DNA of 64,000 bases from the NCBI RefSeq assembly GCF_900108855.1, contig NZ_FNXY01000009.1, positions 62,001 through 126,000 on the forward strand. Direction: 5' to 3'. Positions 9,028 through 18,063 of this stretch are shown one piece after another (the stretch's first letter is position 1; each line of letters begins with the position of its first letter). The translations under genes and the position numbers were made by a program. A model generated the notes under the pieces. That model ran no database searches. It saw only the letters and a list, made by a program, of their open reading frames with translations, and was not told the DNA's origin. Origin of the DNA: Dyadobacter koreensis (lineage in GTDB: Bacteria; Bacteroidota; Bacteroidia; Cytophagales; Spirosomataceae).

Positions 9028-10461
9028 TTATTCGATATCCTTGTTAAATAGCGGTGAAGCAGCTTCACGTTGTCTGACTTTCGCAACTCCGGCAATTTTC
9101 TTAGGAAGTTGAGCGGAAGTTGATCTGATTACAGCTTTAACTTCGGCCATATTCACAACTGGTAAATATTTAGAGAAAAGCAGGAACAGTGTAAAGAACA
9201 AACCGAATGAGAAAATGTAATCACCAATATCATAACGAGTAGGGGAGAACATTGTCCAGCTGGAAGGTACGTAGTCACGGTGAAGAGACGTAACAATAAT
9301 TACGAAACGCTCGAACCACATACCGATGTTTACAATAACAGAGATAAAGAATGTAAAAGTAATGCTGCGACGTAATTTGCGAGACCAGAACAACTGTGGA
9401 GAGATTACGTTACAAGTCATCATCGCCCAGTACGCCCACCAGTAAGGTCCGGTAGCACGGTTGATAAATGCATATGCTTCATACTCTACTCCGGAGTACC
9501 ATGCAATAAAGAACTCAGTGATATAAGCAACCCCAACAACCGAACCGGTAAGCGTGATTACCTTATTCATTGTTTCAATATGTTCAAGCGTGATATAATC
9601 TTCCAGCTTGTAAACTACACGAGTGATCAACATAAGGTTTTGCACCATGGCAAATCCAGAGAAAATCGCACCAGCTACGAAATACGGAGGAAAGATTGTT
9701 GTATGCCATCCAGGAATTACCGAGGTAGCAAAGTCCATACTTACAATTGTATGCACTGAAAGTACAAGCGGTGTTGATAAACCAGCAAGGATTAAGCTGA
9801 TGTACTCATAACGAGACCATGTTTTAGCTGATCCATCCCATCCCATTGCGAAAGTTCCATACATGAAACGAGAAACTTTGCTGGTTGCACGGTCACGAAT
9901 TGTAGCTAAATCAGGAATTAAACCGATATACCAGAAAACAAGTGATACTGAGAAGTAAGTACTGATCGCAAAAACGTCCCATACAAGAGGAGAGTTGAAG
10001 TTTACCCAAAGAGAACCGAATGCGTTAGGTAATGGTAGCGCCCAATATGCCATCCATGGACGACCCATGTGCATCAAAATGAACGATGCGGCACAAATTA
10101 CAGCAAAAATTGTCATCGCTTCCGCTGCACGGTTAATGGATGTTCTCCATTTCTGACGGAAAAGTAAAAGAATAGCAGAGATCAATGTACCAGCGTGACC
10201 AATACCTACCCACCATACAAAGTTGGTGATATCCCAGGCCCAACCTACTGTCTTATTTAATCCCCACACGCCCAGACCTTCCCACCAGGTCCATGCCAGA
10301 CAACACGTTCCATAAGCCAGAACAAGGAGAGAAATCCCAAAAGCAATTTTCCATTCCTTTGTAGGCTTTCCTTCGACATGTCGGCAAATATCTTCCGTTA
10401 CGTCTGCATACGTTTTCCCGCCTTGAATAAGGGGCTCTCTTACGGGTGAAGTAACATGCAT
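9028..10461 (-). CDS. actC: Alternative complex III subunit ActC (NrfD-like, quinol-oxidising core)
   Basis: A 477-residue membrane protein with about ten helices of the NrfD/polysulfide reductase type. In the characterised complexes ActC carries the quinol-binding site next to the Fe-S protein ActB. The N-terminal signature REPLIQGGKTYADVTEDICR is typical of the family. The start ATG (10461) is 55 bp after actB. Helices are rich in aromatic and His residues, as expected for a quinol site, but no single catalytic residue can be assigned by eye. Confidence 0.92.
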   Translation of the reverse strand: MHVTSPVREPLIQGGKTYADVTEDICRHVEGKPTKEWKIAFGISLLVLAYGTCCLAWTWWEGLGVWGLNKTVGWAWDITNFVWWVGIGHAGTLISAILLLFRQKWRTSINRAAEAMTIFAVICAASFILMHMGRPWMAYWALPLPNAFGSLWVNFNSPLVWDVFAISTYFSVSLVFWYIGLIPDLATIRDRATSKVSRFMYGTFAMGWDGSAKTWSRYEYISLILAGLSTPLVLSVHTIVSMDFATSVIPGWHTTIFPPYFVAGAIFSGFAMVQNLMLITRVVYKLEDYITLEHIETMNKVITLTGSVVGVAYITEFFIAWYSGVEYEAYAFINRATGPYWWAYWAMMTCNVISPQLFWSRKLRRSITFTFFISVIVNIGMWFERFVIIVTSLHRDYVPSSWTMFSPTRYDIGDYIFSFGLFFTLFLLFSKYLPVVNMAEVKAVIRSTSAQLPKKIAGVAKVRQREAASPLFNKDIE

Positions 10462-10516
10462 ACTACTGTAATTTATAATGATTTAATCTTCAAACAAATA
10501 CAAAACTATCAACTAC

Positions 10517-13500
10517 TCAGGCGTGCTCTTTATGTTCTTTCTTAGCTTCCGCCATCGGTGCTGCATCCTTATTTCTAACCTTCGTAAGATATGACACTTG
10601 CGGACGAACGTTAATTTCTTCCAACATATGGAATGCACGACCTTCTCTTTCTACTGCAAGAAGTTTAGATATTTTACTTTCCGGATCGTTCATGTCACCG
10701 AAAGTAATTGCGTTAGTAGGGCAAGATGATCCACAGGCAACTGTAACATCACCATCTACCACGCGTCTTCTTTCCTTTTTAGCAGTAAGCTTGGCTTCCT
10801 GGATCAAATGTACACACATTGAGCATTTTTCAATAACTCCACGTGAACGTACTGTAACCTCTGGGTTGATAACCATCTTACCCAGGTCATTATTGAAATG
10901 ATAATCAAAGTTATCATTGTCAAAATATTTGAACCAGTTGAAACGACGAACTTTATAAGGACAGTTATTTGCACAATAACGAGTTCCCACACAACGGTTA
11001 TAAGCCATCTGGTTTAAACCTTCTGAGCTGTGGGTCGTAGCCAATACCGGACATACCGTTTCGCAAGGTGCATTATTGCAGTGCTGACACATCATAGGCT
11101 GGAACGTTACTTCCGGATTTTCCGAAGCAACTTCCATTGCTGTGTAATCTCCAACTTCTGCATCACTTGTATAATAACGGTCAATTCGTAACCAGTGCAT
11201 TTCGCGACTGTTGATTACTTCTTGACGTCCTACAACCGGAATATTATTCTCTGCCTGGCAGCTGATCACACAAGATCCACAACCAAAACAAGTATTCAAA
11301 TCAACTACAAGGCCCCATGAGTGGTTCTTGTACTGGTGTCCGTTCCAAAGAGAAAGATCTGTTGCATCTACTGGTCCTTCCGAAGTTTCAATTTTTGGAA
11401 TGAAACGACCGGCCAATGGATCTTTCTGGAAATGAGACAAAACTGTTTCCTGCAAAACAGACTTACGACCCATTACGGTGTTGTGTGTCTGTGTTTGAGC
11501 AATTTCGCGCGTTTCTCCTGTTTTTGTAACAGTAACTTCACCTGGAGCGAAAGATAGGAAGCCACCAGCAAAAGCTGCCAATGGATAAACATTCTTACCA
11601 ACACCATTCGCAGATTTACCCGCTTTATCACGACCGTAGCCGATAGCAACTGCAACCGTTCCATTTGCCTGACCTGGCTGGACGATAACTGGTAAATCAA
11701 TTGATTTTCCTTTGAAATCGACCTTAACAACATCTCCCTGCTCAACACCTAAATCTTTGGCTGTTTTTTGGGAGATACTTGCGTGGTTATCCCAACAAGC
11801 TTTCGTTACCGGCTCAGGGAATTCTTGTAACCATGGGTTATTTGCAGCAGCACCATTACCGATACCTACGTTTTCAAAGATTGAAAGTTCGATACCTGTT
11901 GAAGTTGCTTTATATTTTTTAGCCAAAGCAGATGCAGCTTCATCCACATTACCTGTAAAGGTGGCACCTGCGGCGACAGACGGAGCAGCTTTCGCGTAAA
12001 CACCATCATGAAGTGACTGTATCCAGAATTTCTCGAAGTCTCCCTGCGTGAAAATATTCTTTCTCCAGTATGCTTTAATATATTCGTGGAAATCAGAAGG
12101 TTGTCCAGCCCATTTCAACAAACTGGCTTGCGCCTGACGCGTGCTGAAAATTAAGCTGATGGTAGGCTGAGTAAGGCTGTAGAAACCTGCTTTTGGCTCT
12201 GCATCGTTCCATGACTCAAGATAATGAGGTGCAGGAGCAATATATTTTACCAAAGCGCCTGTCTCATCCGCACGGTCATTAAACGAAACGCTCAATGCGA
12301 CCTTTGGAAGAGCGGCTGCCAATTCAGCACCACTTGGGTGATCATAAACCGGGTTAGCAGAATAGAAGATAACAGCATCAACCTTTCCACCTTTTACTTC
12401 CTCAACAAATTCATTCATAGCGACGTCATTTCCCTGACGGAAATAAACAGGCGTATCAAGATTAATTGTAGAAGAATAACTTCCTAGCAAATTGTTAAGT
12501 GCGTTAACAACAACCTGAACGGCAGGATCGTTGATTCCGGAAACCACTAATGCATTGCCTTTTGCTGCAATAAGATCAGACGCAGCTTTATCTAAATTTG
12601 GTGCGTCAAAAGCAGGTGTAGCGATTGCCTTACCGCCTAATTTTGCAGCAACTTTATTGTATAATGAAGAAACTACCAATCCTAGTTGCGAAGGTTTCAC
12701 AGCAGAACGGTAATCGGAGTTAGAGCCAGTCAATGAAAGAACTGATTCAAACTGATAGTGACGAGACATGTCCTTTTTACCATCCTTCGCGCTGCTGACC
12801 ATACGCGTTTCCGCATATTGACGAGAATAAGTATCAGGAGCGATCCATGTACCAAGGAAATCTGCGTCGATACCCACGATCACTTTCGCTTTGCTGAAAT
12901 CATAAGATGGTAATACTGCTTTACCGAATGAAAGCTCATTTCCCTTTACAATTGCAGAAGAAGAATTCGCATCGTAAACGATGTGACGTGTTGTTGGATA
13001 TTTTGTAGTAAAGTCAGCAATTACAGCTTTGGTAGAAGGGCTTAGTATTGTTGAAGAAACAATACGAATAGCTCCACCTTTTGCAGCGATCTGCGAAAGT
13101 TGACTTGTTATATCTTTGTCAATTGCTTCCCAGGTAACTTTTGTATCATCACCTTTCTTAGGACCTCTTAATTTTTCGTTATCATAAAGACCTAATAACG
13201 ATGCATGTACACGTGCACTTACACCGCAAGAATCTTTCGCTAAACTATTTCCTTCAATTTTAACAGGACGGCCTTCACGCGTTTTAACTAAAATACTCGC
13301 GTAATCTCCACCTTCCGAGTAAGTAGAAGCGTACCAGTTAGCAATCGTTGGAAACTCTCCCTCAGGCTTGTTAACGTAAGGAATTGCTTTTTTAACAGGA
13401 GTTTCGCAAGCAGCCAAAGAAACCGCCGCCATACCAAACCCTAAAACTTTCAAGAAATCGCGACGATGCGTACCCGCTCCGTCTACCAAACTTTCATATT

Positions 13501-13609
13501 GATTCTCTGTTGGTGCATCAGAAAACTCTGAACCTGCGTTTTTAATGAATTTTTCGTCATTACGCAACTCTTCAAGCCCTCTCCAATATCTTTTATTAGT
13601 ATTTTCCAT
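10517..13609 (-). CDS. actB: Alternative complex III subunit ActB, molybdopterin-like plus four Fe-S clusters
   Basis: A 1030-residue fusion of a degenerate molybdopterin-oxidoreductase-like half and a ferredoxin-like half. YWRGLEEL (8-15) is typical of ActB. A twin-arginine segment (THRRDFLKVLGFG, R49-R50) is followed by a lipobox-like SLAAC (C68), suggesting Tat export and lipidation. Cys clusters in the C-terminal half start near residues 772 (CFGCGSC), 841 (CQHCNNAPC), 873 (CVGTRYCANNC), 928 (CSMC) and 958 (CGSSCP). These fit three 4Fe-4S and one 3Fe-4S centre. Electrons pass from ActC quinol through these to ActA hemes. Confidence 0.94.
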   Translation of the reverse strand: MENTNKRYWRGLEELRNDEKFIKNAGSEFSDAPTENQYESLVDGAGTHRRDFLKVLGFGMAAVSLAACETPVKKAIPYVNKPEGEFPTIANWYASTYSEGGDYASILVKTREGRPVKIEGNSLAKDSCGVSARVHASLLGLYDNEKLRGPKKGDDTKVTWEAIDKDITSQLSQIAAKGGAIRIVSSTILSPSTKAVIADFTTKYPTTRHIVYDANSSSAIVKGNELSFGKAVLPSYDFSKAKVIVGIDADFLGTWIAPDTYSRQYAETRMVSSAKDGKKDMSRHYQFESVLSLTGSNSDYRSAVKPSQLGLVVSSLYNKVAAKLGGKAIATPAFDAPNLDKAASDLIAAKGNALVVSGINDPAVQVVVNALNNLLGSYSSTINLDTPVYFRQGNDVAMNEFVEEVKGGKVDAVIFYSANPVYDHPSGAELAAALPKVALSVSFNDRADETGALVKYIAPAPHYLESWNDAEPKAGFYSLTQPTISLIFSTRQAQASLLKWAGQPSDFHEYIKAYWRKNIFTQGDFEKFWIQSLHDGVYAKAAPSVAAGATFTGNVDEAASALAKKYKATSTGIELSIFENVGIGNGAAANNPWLQEFPEPVTKACWDNHASISQKTAKDLGVEQGDVVKVDFKGKSIDLPVIVQPGQANGTVAVAIGYGRDKAGKSANGVGKNVYPLAAFAGGFLSFAPGEVTVTKTGETREIAQTQTHNTVMGRKSVLQETVLSHFQKDPLAGRFIPKIETSEGPVDATDLSLWNGHQYKNHSWGLVVDLNTCFGCGSCVISCQAENNIPVVGRQEVINSREMHWLRIDRYYTSDAEVGDYTAMEVASENPEVTFQPMMCQHCNNAPCETVCPVLATTHSSEGLNQMAYNRCVGTRYCANNCPYKVRRFNWFKYFDNDNFDYHFNNDLGKMVINPEVTVRSRGVIEKCSMCVHLIQEAKLTAKKERRRVVDGDVTVACGSSCPTNAITFGDMNDPESKISKLLAVEREGRAFHMLEEINVRPQVSYLTKVRNKDAAPMAEAKKEHKEHA

Positions 13610-13656
13610 AAAACTGTTAATACAATGAGTTGTATTCTAGTATCTATTTGCAGTGA

Positions 13657-14955
13657 TTAATAGTGGCACTTCGAACATTCAAGACCACCGATATCAGCTA
13701 CTTTTAAAGCTTCTTTACTATCTGATGCGTGTAACTGTACCAGCTTGTCATAATACTTGTTATCCTTAGTATTGACATCTGTCTTACGGTGACAATCGAT
13801 ACACCAACCCATTGTTAATGAAGAACGCTGCTGGATCACTTCCATTTTAGCGATGTCTCCGTGGCAATTTTCACACTCCAATCCCGCAACGTTAACGTGC
13901 TGTGAGTGATTGAAATAAGCAAGATCAGGAAGGTTATGTACACGTACCCATTCAATAGGAGTGTTATTTTCTATTGATGTGTATATTTTTTGAATTTCAG
14001 GCGATTCCTTTTTGATGACACCGTGACAGTTCATACAGATATTCGCAGAAGGGATATGTGCAGATTTACCTCTGTTTACACCCGTGTGGCAATAATTACA
14101 GTCAATTTTATATTCCCCTGCATGCAGCTTGTGTGAAAACGAAATTGGCTGTTTCGGAGCGTAACCCTGCTGAACACCAACACTGTAAGCACCATCAAGT
14201 GTAGCCTTAACTACAAGAAGTACAAAGATCCAAAGCGTAGCAGAGCGAATGGCTGGATCTCCGGCCACTCTTTTTAGAGATGCACCGAAACGTGTCATGA
14301 AGTCACCTTTGCTTGCGTCAGCAGCTTCACCACTTACGGCTTTTGAAAGGATTGTTACAATTACAAGCAAAACGCCTAGTACTAAGAGCATTACAACAAC
14401 CAAGGCAACAAGGACAATCATAAAAAGATCAGATGGACCACTTGTTTGCGCAGCGCCGGCAGCAGGAGCGGCACCGGCAGCACCAGCTGCGGCAGGAGCC
14501 GGAGCAGCAGAAGCCTGGTCAACATAAGCGAAAATGCCTTTGATGTCATCTTCCGAAAGATTCGGGAAAGCTGTCATCTGCGCTTTGTTGTACTCATTAT
14601 AGATTTTCACAGCGTATGGATCACCAGATGCAATCATAGCTTGTGAATTGTGTACCCATTTCGTAATCCATTCAATACTGTTACGAGTTGTTGCACCTTT
14701 CAAACCAGGACCTACAACTTTCTCGTCAGTTACTGCATGGCACTGAGCGCAGTTATTTTTAAACAACGCTTCTCCTTTTGCAGCATCACCTCCGCCAGCA
14801 GCAGCGGCAGGCGCAGCACCGGCAGCAGCCGTACTATCCTGAGCCCAGGCCAGGCTACAGGTGCTTAAAAGAATAGCTACAAAAATAGCCAGAAACGATT
14901 TTGAGCGGGGAAAGAAGGAACAAAACTTAGAGTCTTCTCGGAATGGTATATTCAT
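13657..14955 (-). CDS. actA: Alternative complex III subunit ActA, six-CXXCH cytochrome c with fused monoheme domain
   Basis: A 432-residue protein that starts the cluster. An N-terminal signal segment (about 19-39) precedes a monoheme cytochrome domain (CAQCH 69-73, likely axial M127). An Ala/Pro-rich linker (150-170) leads to a membrane helix (176-203) and a second helix (238-256), then a pentaheme part with CXXCH at 286, 307, 361, 385 and 427. ActA of well-studied complexes is pentaheme, so the N-terminal domain adds a sixth heme. The ATG at 14955 is preferred to a TTG at 14961 and lies about 22 nt after the predicted transcription start. Confidence 0.93.
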   Translation of the reverse strand: MNIPFREDSKFCSFFPRSKSFLAIFVAILLSTCSLAWAQDSTAAAGAAPAAAAGGGDAAKGEALFKNNCAQCHAVTDEKVVGPGLKGATTRNSIEWITKWVHNSQAMIASGDPYAVKIYNEYNKAQMTAFPNLSEDDIKGIFAYVDQASAAPAPAAAGAAGAAPAAGAAQTSGPSDLFMIVLVALVVVMLLVLGVLLVIVTILSKAVSGEAADASKGDFMTRFGASLKRVAGDPAIRSATLWIFVLLVVKATLDGAYSVGVQQGYAPKQPISFSHKLHAGEYKIDCNYCHTGVNRGKSAHIPSANICMNCHGVIKKESPEIQKIYTSIENNTPIEWVRVHNLPDLAYFNHSQHVNVAGLECENCHGDIAKMEVIQQRSSLTMGWCIDCHRKTDVNTKDNKYYDKLVQLHASDSKEALKVADIGGLECSKCHY

Positions 14956-14983
14956 AATCAACTATTCATTATACTTCAACAGA

Positions 14984-15014
14984 CAAATCTAGTGCACGAT
15001 TTTTTATCCACAAA
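14984..15014 (-). promoter_or_regulatory. Promoter of the act-cox-cta operon
   Basis: Read on the minus strand: TTTG (15014-15011), 19 nt spacer, then TAGATTTG (14991-14984). This matches the Bacteroidota housekeeping sigma consensus TTTG-N19-TANNTTTG exactly. Predicted transcription start is near 14978, leaving a short leader before the actA ATG at 14955. No other promoter of this strength was seen inside the following 15 kb, which supports one long operon. Confidence 0.7.
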
Positions 15015-15121
15015 AGTATTTAAGGGATATTTTGGATACCATACTTATTTATAATTCTTCTAATTTGATAATTCCCGCCAAATTCACGTGAGTAATTGAT
15101 ACTCTCTGTATGTCAGGCTCT

Positions 15122-15181
15122 TAACAAAAAAATACCATTTGAATAAAAGCTAAAAAAAAGCTTTTTCAAATGGTATTTTCT
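15122..15181 (-). terminator. Rho-independent terminator after tRNA-Cys
   Basis: A long hairpin (arms about 15129-15150 and 15159-15180, including AATACCATTTGAA paired with TTCAAATGGTATT) is followed on the minus strand by a run of seven T. It lies just after the 3' end of tRNA-Cys and separates the rpsA-tRNA unit from the act operon promoter. Confidence 0.75.
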
Positions 15182-15197
15182 CAAGATATTTCTGACG

Positions 15198-15268
15198 AGG
15201 TTCCGAGCGGATTCGAACCGCTGTAAAAGGTTTTGCAGACCTCTGCCTAGCCACTCGGCCACGGAACC
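15198..15268 (-). tRNA. tRNA-Cys (anticodon GCA)
   Basis: A 71-nt cloverleaf. Acceptor stem GGTTCCG pairs with CGGAACC. The anticodon stem GAGGT/ACCTT encloses loop CTGCAAA with anticodon GCA. The T stem AGCGG/CCGCT has loop TTCGAAT. The discriminator base is U73, a known identity element of tRNA-Cys. No CCA is encoded; the gene ends TC, so CCA is added after transcription. Confidence 0.97.
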
Positions 15269-15272
15269 ATAT

Positions 15273-15311
15273 CGGGTTAGCAGTAGAGATTACCCGCTAA
15301 CTGCTAACCCG
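15273..15311 (-). repeat. Perfect 12-bp inverted repeat just upstream of tRNA-Cys
   Basis: CGGGTTAGCAGT (15273-15284) is perfectly complementary to ACTGCTAACCCG (15300-15311) with a 15-nt loop. It ends four bases before the tRNA 5' end on the minus strand. It could be a tRNA leader hairpin for processing or the 3' end structure of rpsA mRNA. No T-run follows, so it is not a standard terminator. Confidence 0.7.
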
Positions 15312-15315
15312 GGTG

Positions 15316-15323
15316 CAAAAGTA
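15316..15323 (-). promoter_or_regulatory. Possible -7 box for tRNA-Cys
   Basis: TACTTTTG on the minus strand matches the Bacteroidota -7 form TANNTTTG and would start transcription near 15310, at the edge of the leader hairpin. No good TTG -33 element lies 19-21 nt further upstream, so this is weak. The tRNA may also be read from the rpsA promoter. Confidence 0.35.
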
Positions 15324-15336
15324 TTAAAAAAATTGA

Positions 15337-17199
15337 CTACTCTTCAGTTTCGTCGTCTTTTTTCGCTACTTTTTTTCCTTTTCTTTCAGTTTCTTCAAAT
15401 TGCTCCTTCAAAGCCGAAAGAACACTTAGGTCACCAAAGGTAGATTTCTCTCCTTCTTTGGCAGCGCTATCTGTGTTTGAAGCTGTATTTTTCGACTGAC
15501 TTGCAGCAGGTTTAGCAGCTTTTTCTTCTTTCTTTTCCTCAGCAGCAGGAGTTGCCGATGGCTTCACTTTTGAGTGAGTAAGAACGATTTTCTTTTCGTC
15601 TTTCAAGAACTCAAGAACAGTGAAGTCTAAGCTTTCTCCAACTTCGGCAACTGAACCATCTTCTTTCGTAAGGTTTTTCACCGCAGCGATTCCTTCGATA
15701 CCGTATGGCAATTCCAAAGTTGCGAATTTGTCTCCTTTTGCTACGATTGTAGAACGGTGAACAGATCCAACAGCGAAGATTGTTTCAAAAGTATCCCATG
15801 GATTTTCTTCAAGTTGTTTGTGACCTAGTGCCAAACGACGATTTTCAGCGTCAAGCTCAAGAACAACAACTTCAAGTTCGTCATTCACTTTCACGAAATC
15901 CGAAGGATGTTTGATTTTTTTAGTCCAAGATAAGTCAGAAACGTGAACCAGTCCGTCAATACCTTCTTCAAGTTCGATAAACAAACCGAAGTTAGTAAGG
16001 TTACGTACCACACCTTTATGACGAGTACCAATTGCATACTTATCTTTCAGTGAACCCTGAGTCCAAGGATCTTCAGTAAGTTGTTTGATACCAAGAGACA
16101 TTTTGCGTTCCTGACGGTCAAGTGTCAATACAACTGCGTTGATCTCGTCGTTTACGTTCATAAACTCCTGAGGATTGCGCAGGTGCTGAGACCATGACAT
16201 TTCAGATACGTGGATCAAACCTTCAACACCTGGTTTGATTTCAAGGAAAGCGCCGTAATCAGCAACATTAACGATACGTCCTGTTACTTTTGATCCAACC
16301 TGGATATCTTCTGACAATGAATCCCATGGGTGAGACTGAAGTTGTTTCAAGCCAAGAGAGATACGTTTTTTCTCTTCGTCAAAATCAAGAACCACAACGT
16401 TAAGCTTCTGGTCAAGTGCCAAAAGATCTGACGGGTGGTTGATACGACCCCAAGAAATATCTGTAATGTGCAATAAACCGTCAACACCACCAAGATCGAT
16501 GAACACACCGAAGTTAGTCATGTTCTTAATAACACCTTCAAGAACCTGTCCTTTTTCAAGGTTATTAAGAATTTGCTGACGTTGTGCTTCAAGATCTTTT
16601 TCGATCAGGATTTTATGAGAAACTACAACGTTGTCGTTTGCGTAATTAATCTTAACAACTTTCACTTCCATACGTTTTCCAACAAAAATGTCGAAATCGC
16701 GGATTGGTTTCACGTCAATTTGTGAACCTGGCAAGAAAGCTTCGATACCAAATATATCTACAATAAGACCACCTTTGGTTCTTCTCTTTACGTTAGCATC
16801 GATTACTACATCCTCGTCAAACGATTTCTGGATGTTATCCCATGCAGTAATTACTTTTGCTTTCTTACGTGAAAGAACAAGCTGACCTTGTGCGTCTTCC
16901 TGGTTTTCTACATAAACTTCCACTTCGTCACCGATCTTTAAAGATGGCAAGTCACGGAATTCATTTGATGAAACGATACCATCAGATTTGAAACCGATGT
17001 TTAGAATCACCTCGCGGTCTGTAATACCTACAACCACACCTTTTACAACTTCTTTTTCCTGAACAGGAGAAATCGTTGTTTCGTACATTTCTTCAAAACG
17101 AGTACGGTCAGCAGCTGAATAGCCTGTACCGAATCCTTTGTCTTCTGCTTTTTCCCAATCGAAATCAGGCAATACTTGTGTTTGTTTTTCCTTAGACAT
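15337..17199 (-). CDS. rpsA: 30S ribosomal protein S1
   Basis: A 620-residue protein with six S1 RNA-binding repeats, starting near residues 49, 135, 213, 300, 387 and 473. Repeats 3-5 show the classic pattern (NFGVFIDLGGVDGLLHITD, YGAFLEIKPGVEGLIHVSE, NFGLFIELEEGIDGLVHVSD). A charged Lys/Glu/Ala-rich tail follows from about 548. It helps mRNA binding on the ribosome. Start ATG 17199. The gene has a probable promoter about 87 bp upstream and is followed by tRNA-Cys. Confidence 0.97.
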   Translation of the reverse strand: MSKEKQTQVLPDFDWEKAEDKGFGTGYSAADRTRFEEMYETTISPVQEKEVVKGVVVGITDREVILNIGFKSDGIVSSNEFRDLPSLKIGDEVEVYVENQEDAQGQLVLSRKKAKVITAWDNIQKSFDEDVVIDANVKRRTKGGLIVDIFGIEAFLPGSQIDVKPIRDFDIFVGKRMEVKVVKINYANDNVVVSHKILIEKDLEAQRQQILNNLEKGQVLEGVIKNMTNFGVFIDLGGVDGLLHITDISWGRINHPSDLLALDQKLNVVVLDFDEEKKRISLGLKQLQSHPWDSLSEDIQVGSKVTGRIVNVADYGAFLEIKPGVEGLIHVSEMSWSQHLRNPQEFMNVNDEINAVVLTLDRQERKMSLGIKQLTEDPWTQGSLKDKYAIGTRHKGVVRNLTNFGLFIELEEGIDGLVHVSDLSWTKKIKHPSDFVKVNDELEVVVLELDAENRRLALGHKQLEENPWDTFETIFAVGSVHRSTIVAKGDKFATLELPYGIEGIAAVKNLTKEDGSVAEVGESLDFTVLEFLKDEKKIVLTHSKVKPSATPAAEEKKEEKAAKPAASQSKNTASNTDSAAKEGEKSTFGDLSVLSALKEQFEETERKGKKVAKKDDETEE

Positions 17200-17285
17200 A
17201 AATAGGAATTAAAGCTCTTGCTTACATCAACTGGCGAGCCACACAGTCGAAAATTAGTTTAACTGGAAATTTTAAAAATAGGACG

Positions 17286-17293
17286 CAAAGGTA
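17286..17293 (-). promoter_or_regulatory. -7 box of the probable rpsA promoter
   Basis: TACCTTTG on the minus strand fits TANNTTTG. The -33 region about 20 nt upstream is T-rich (ATTTTTATTTAG) but lacks a clean TTG. Transcription would start near 17280 and give an 80-nt leader ahead of the rpsA ATG. Nothing else in the 17200-17383 spacer stands out. Confidence 0.45.
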
Positions 17294-17383
17294 GGGATTT
17301 TCTAAATAAAAATCCATATCTCTAGGATTTGATTTAGAAAAAATTTATAACATGCCAATTCTGGCAAAGTAGGGGAGTTTCAA

Positions 17384-17896
17384 TCAGTTAGCTGCTCTTT
17401 CTTTCGAGCCTAAATATGGGAGCCATTCAGCATCTGTGAATCCTGAGAAGTCGCGGATAAACATAAGGAACGACGGGCGGAATGGGCGTTGTCTTAAATG
17501 CATTCCCGCTTCTTCAGGCGTATAATCACCCTTTTTCGAATTGCAGCGCTTGCAGGCTGTAGCTAAATTATCCCAGGTTGTTTTTCCTCCTCTCGATTTG
17601 GGCATGACGTGATCCAGCGTGAGGTGGTCGTGCGTTCCGCAATACTGACATCGGTTTCCGTCCCTCTTGAAGATATTATGGCGTGTCATAACGACGCCGC
17701 GGTAAGGCAGGTGAATGTAACGATTGAGACGAATAACGATAGGCATTGGATATTCATCCCGCACAGTTCTGAGAAAATGAGTCGGCGACTCAGCCAGCAA
17801 CTCAGCTTTGTTTAAATAAACTAAGAGAAATGCTTTTGGCACTGTGCAAACACTAAGCGCGCTGTAATCTTGATTAAGAACCAGAACTTTACCCAT
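17384..17896 (-). CDS. HNH endonuclease family protein
   Basis: A 170-residue protein with a central HNH fold: zinc cysteines C83/C86 (RCQYCG) and C115/C118 (CKRC), the catalytic stretch LTLDHVMPKSRGG with H96, and WDNL at 108-111. The N-terminal part (MGKVLVLNQDYSALSV) is typical of a widespread stand-alone group of housekeeping-type HNH proteins of about 165-180 residues, whose biological role is poorly known. There is no mobile element or restriction gene beside it, so it is probably chromosomal core and not a homing nuclease. Start ATG 17896. Confidence 0.85.
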   Translation of the reverse strand: MGKVLVLNQDYSALSVCTVPKAFLLVYLNKAELLAESPTHFLRTVRDEYPMPIVIRLNRYIHLPYRGVVMTRHNIFKRDGNRCQYCGTHDHLTLDHVMPKSRGGKTTWDNLATACKRCNSKKGDYTPEEAGMHLRQRPFRPSFLMFIRDFSGFTDAEWLPYLGSKERAAN

Positions 17897-18063
17897 GAGT
17901 CTTTACGGCAATTAATTCCCACAATATAGGAAATTTACCTAAAAAAACGTTTCGTAAAATTCAATTATTGTTAAAAAAGACTTTGCGGTAGCGCCTGAGA
18001 TTTAAGTATATAAAAATTTTATACCCGAGACATCATATACCAAACTCTCGTTCTGATCTTAGC

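Noticed and set aside
17384-17896. HNH gene as homing endonuclease or restriction enzyme
   Set aside because: No intron, methylase or mobile sequence nearby, and the N-terminal signature fits a common chromosomal group.
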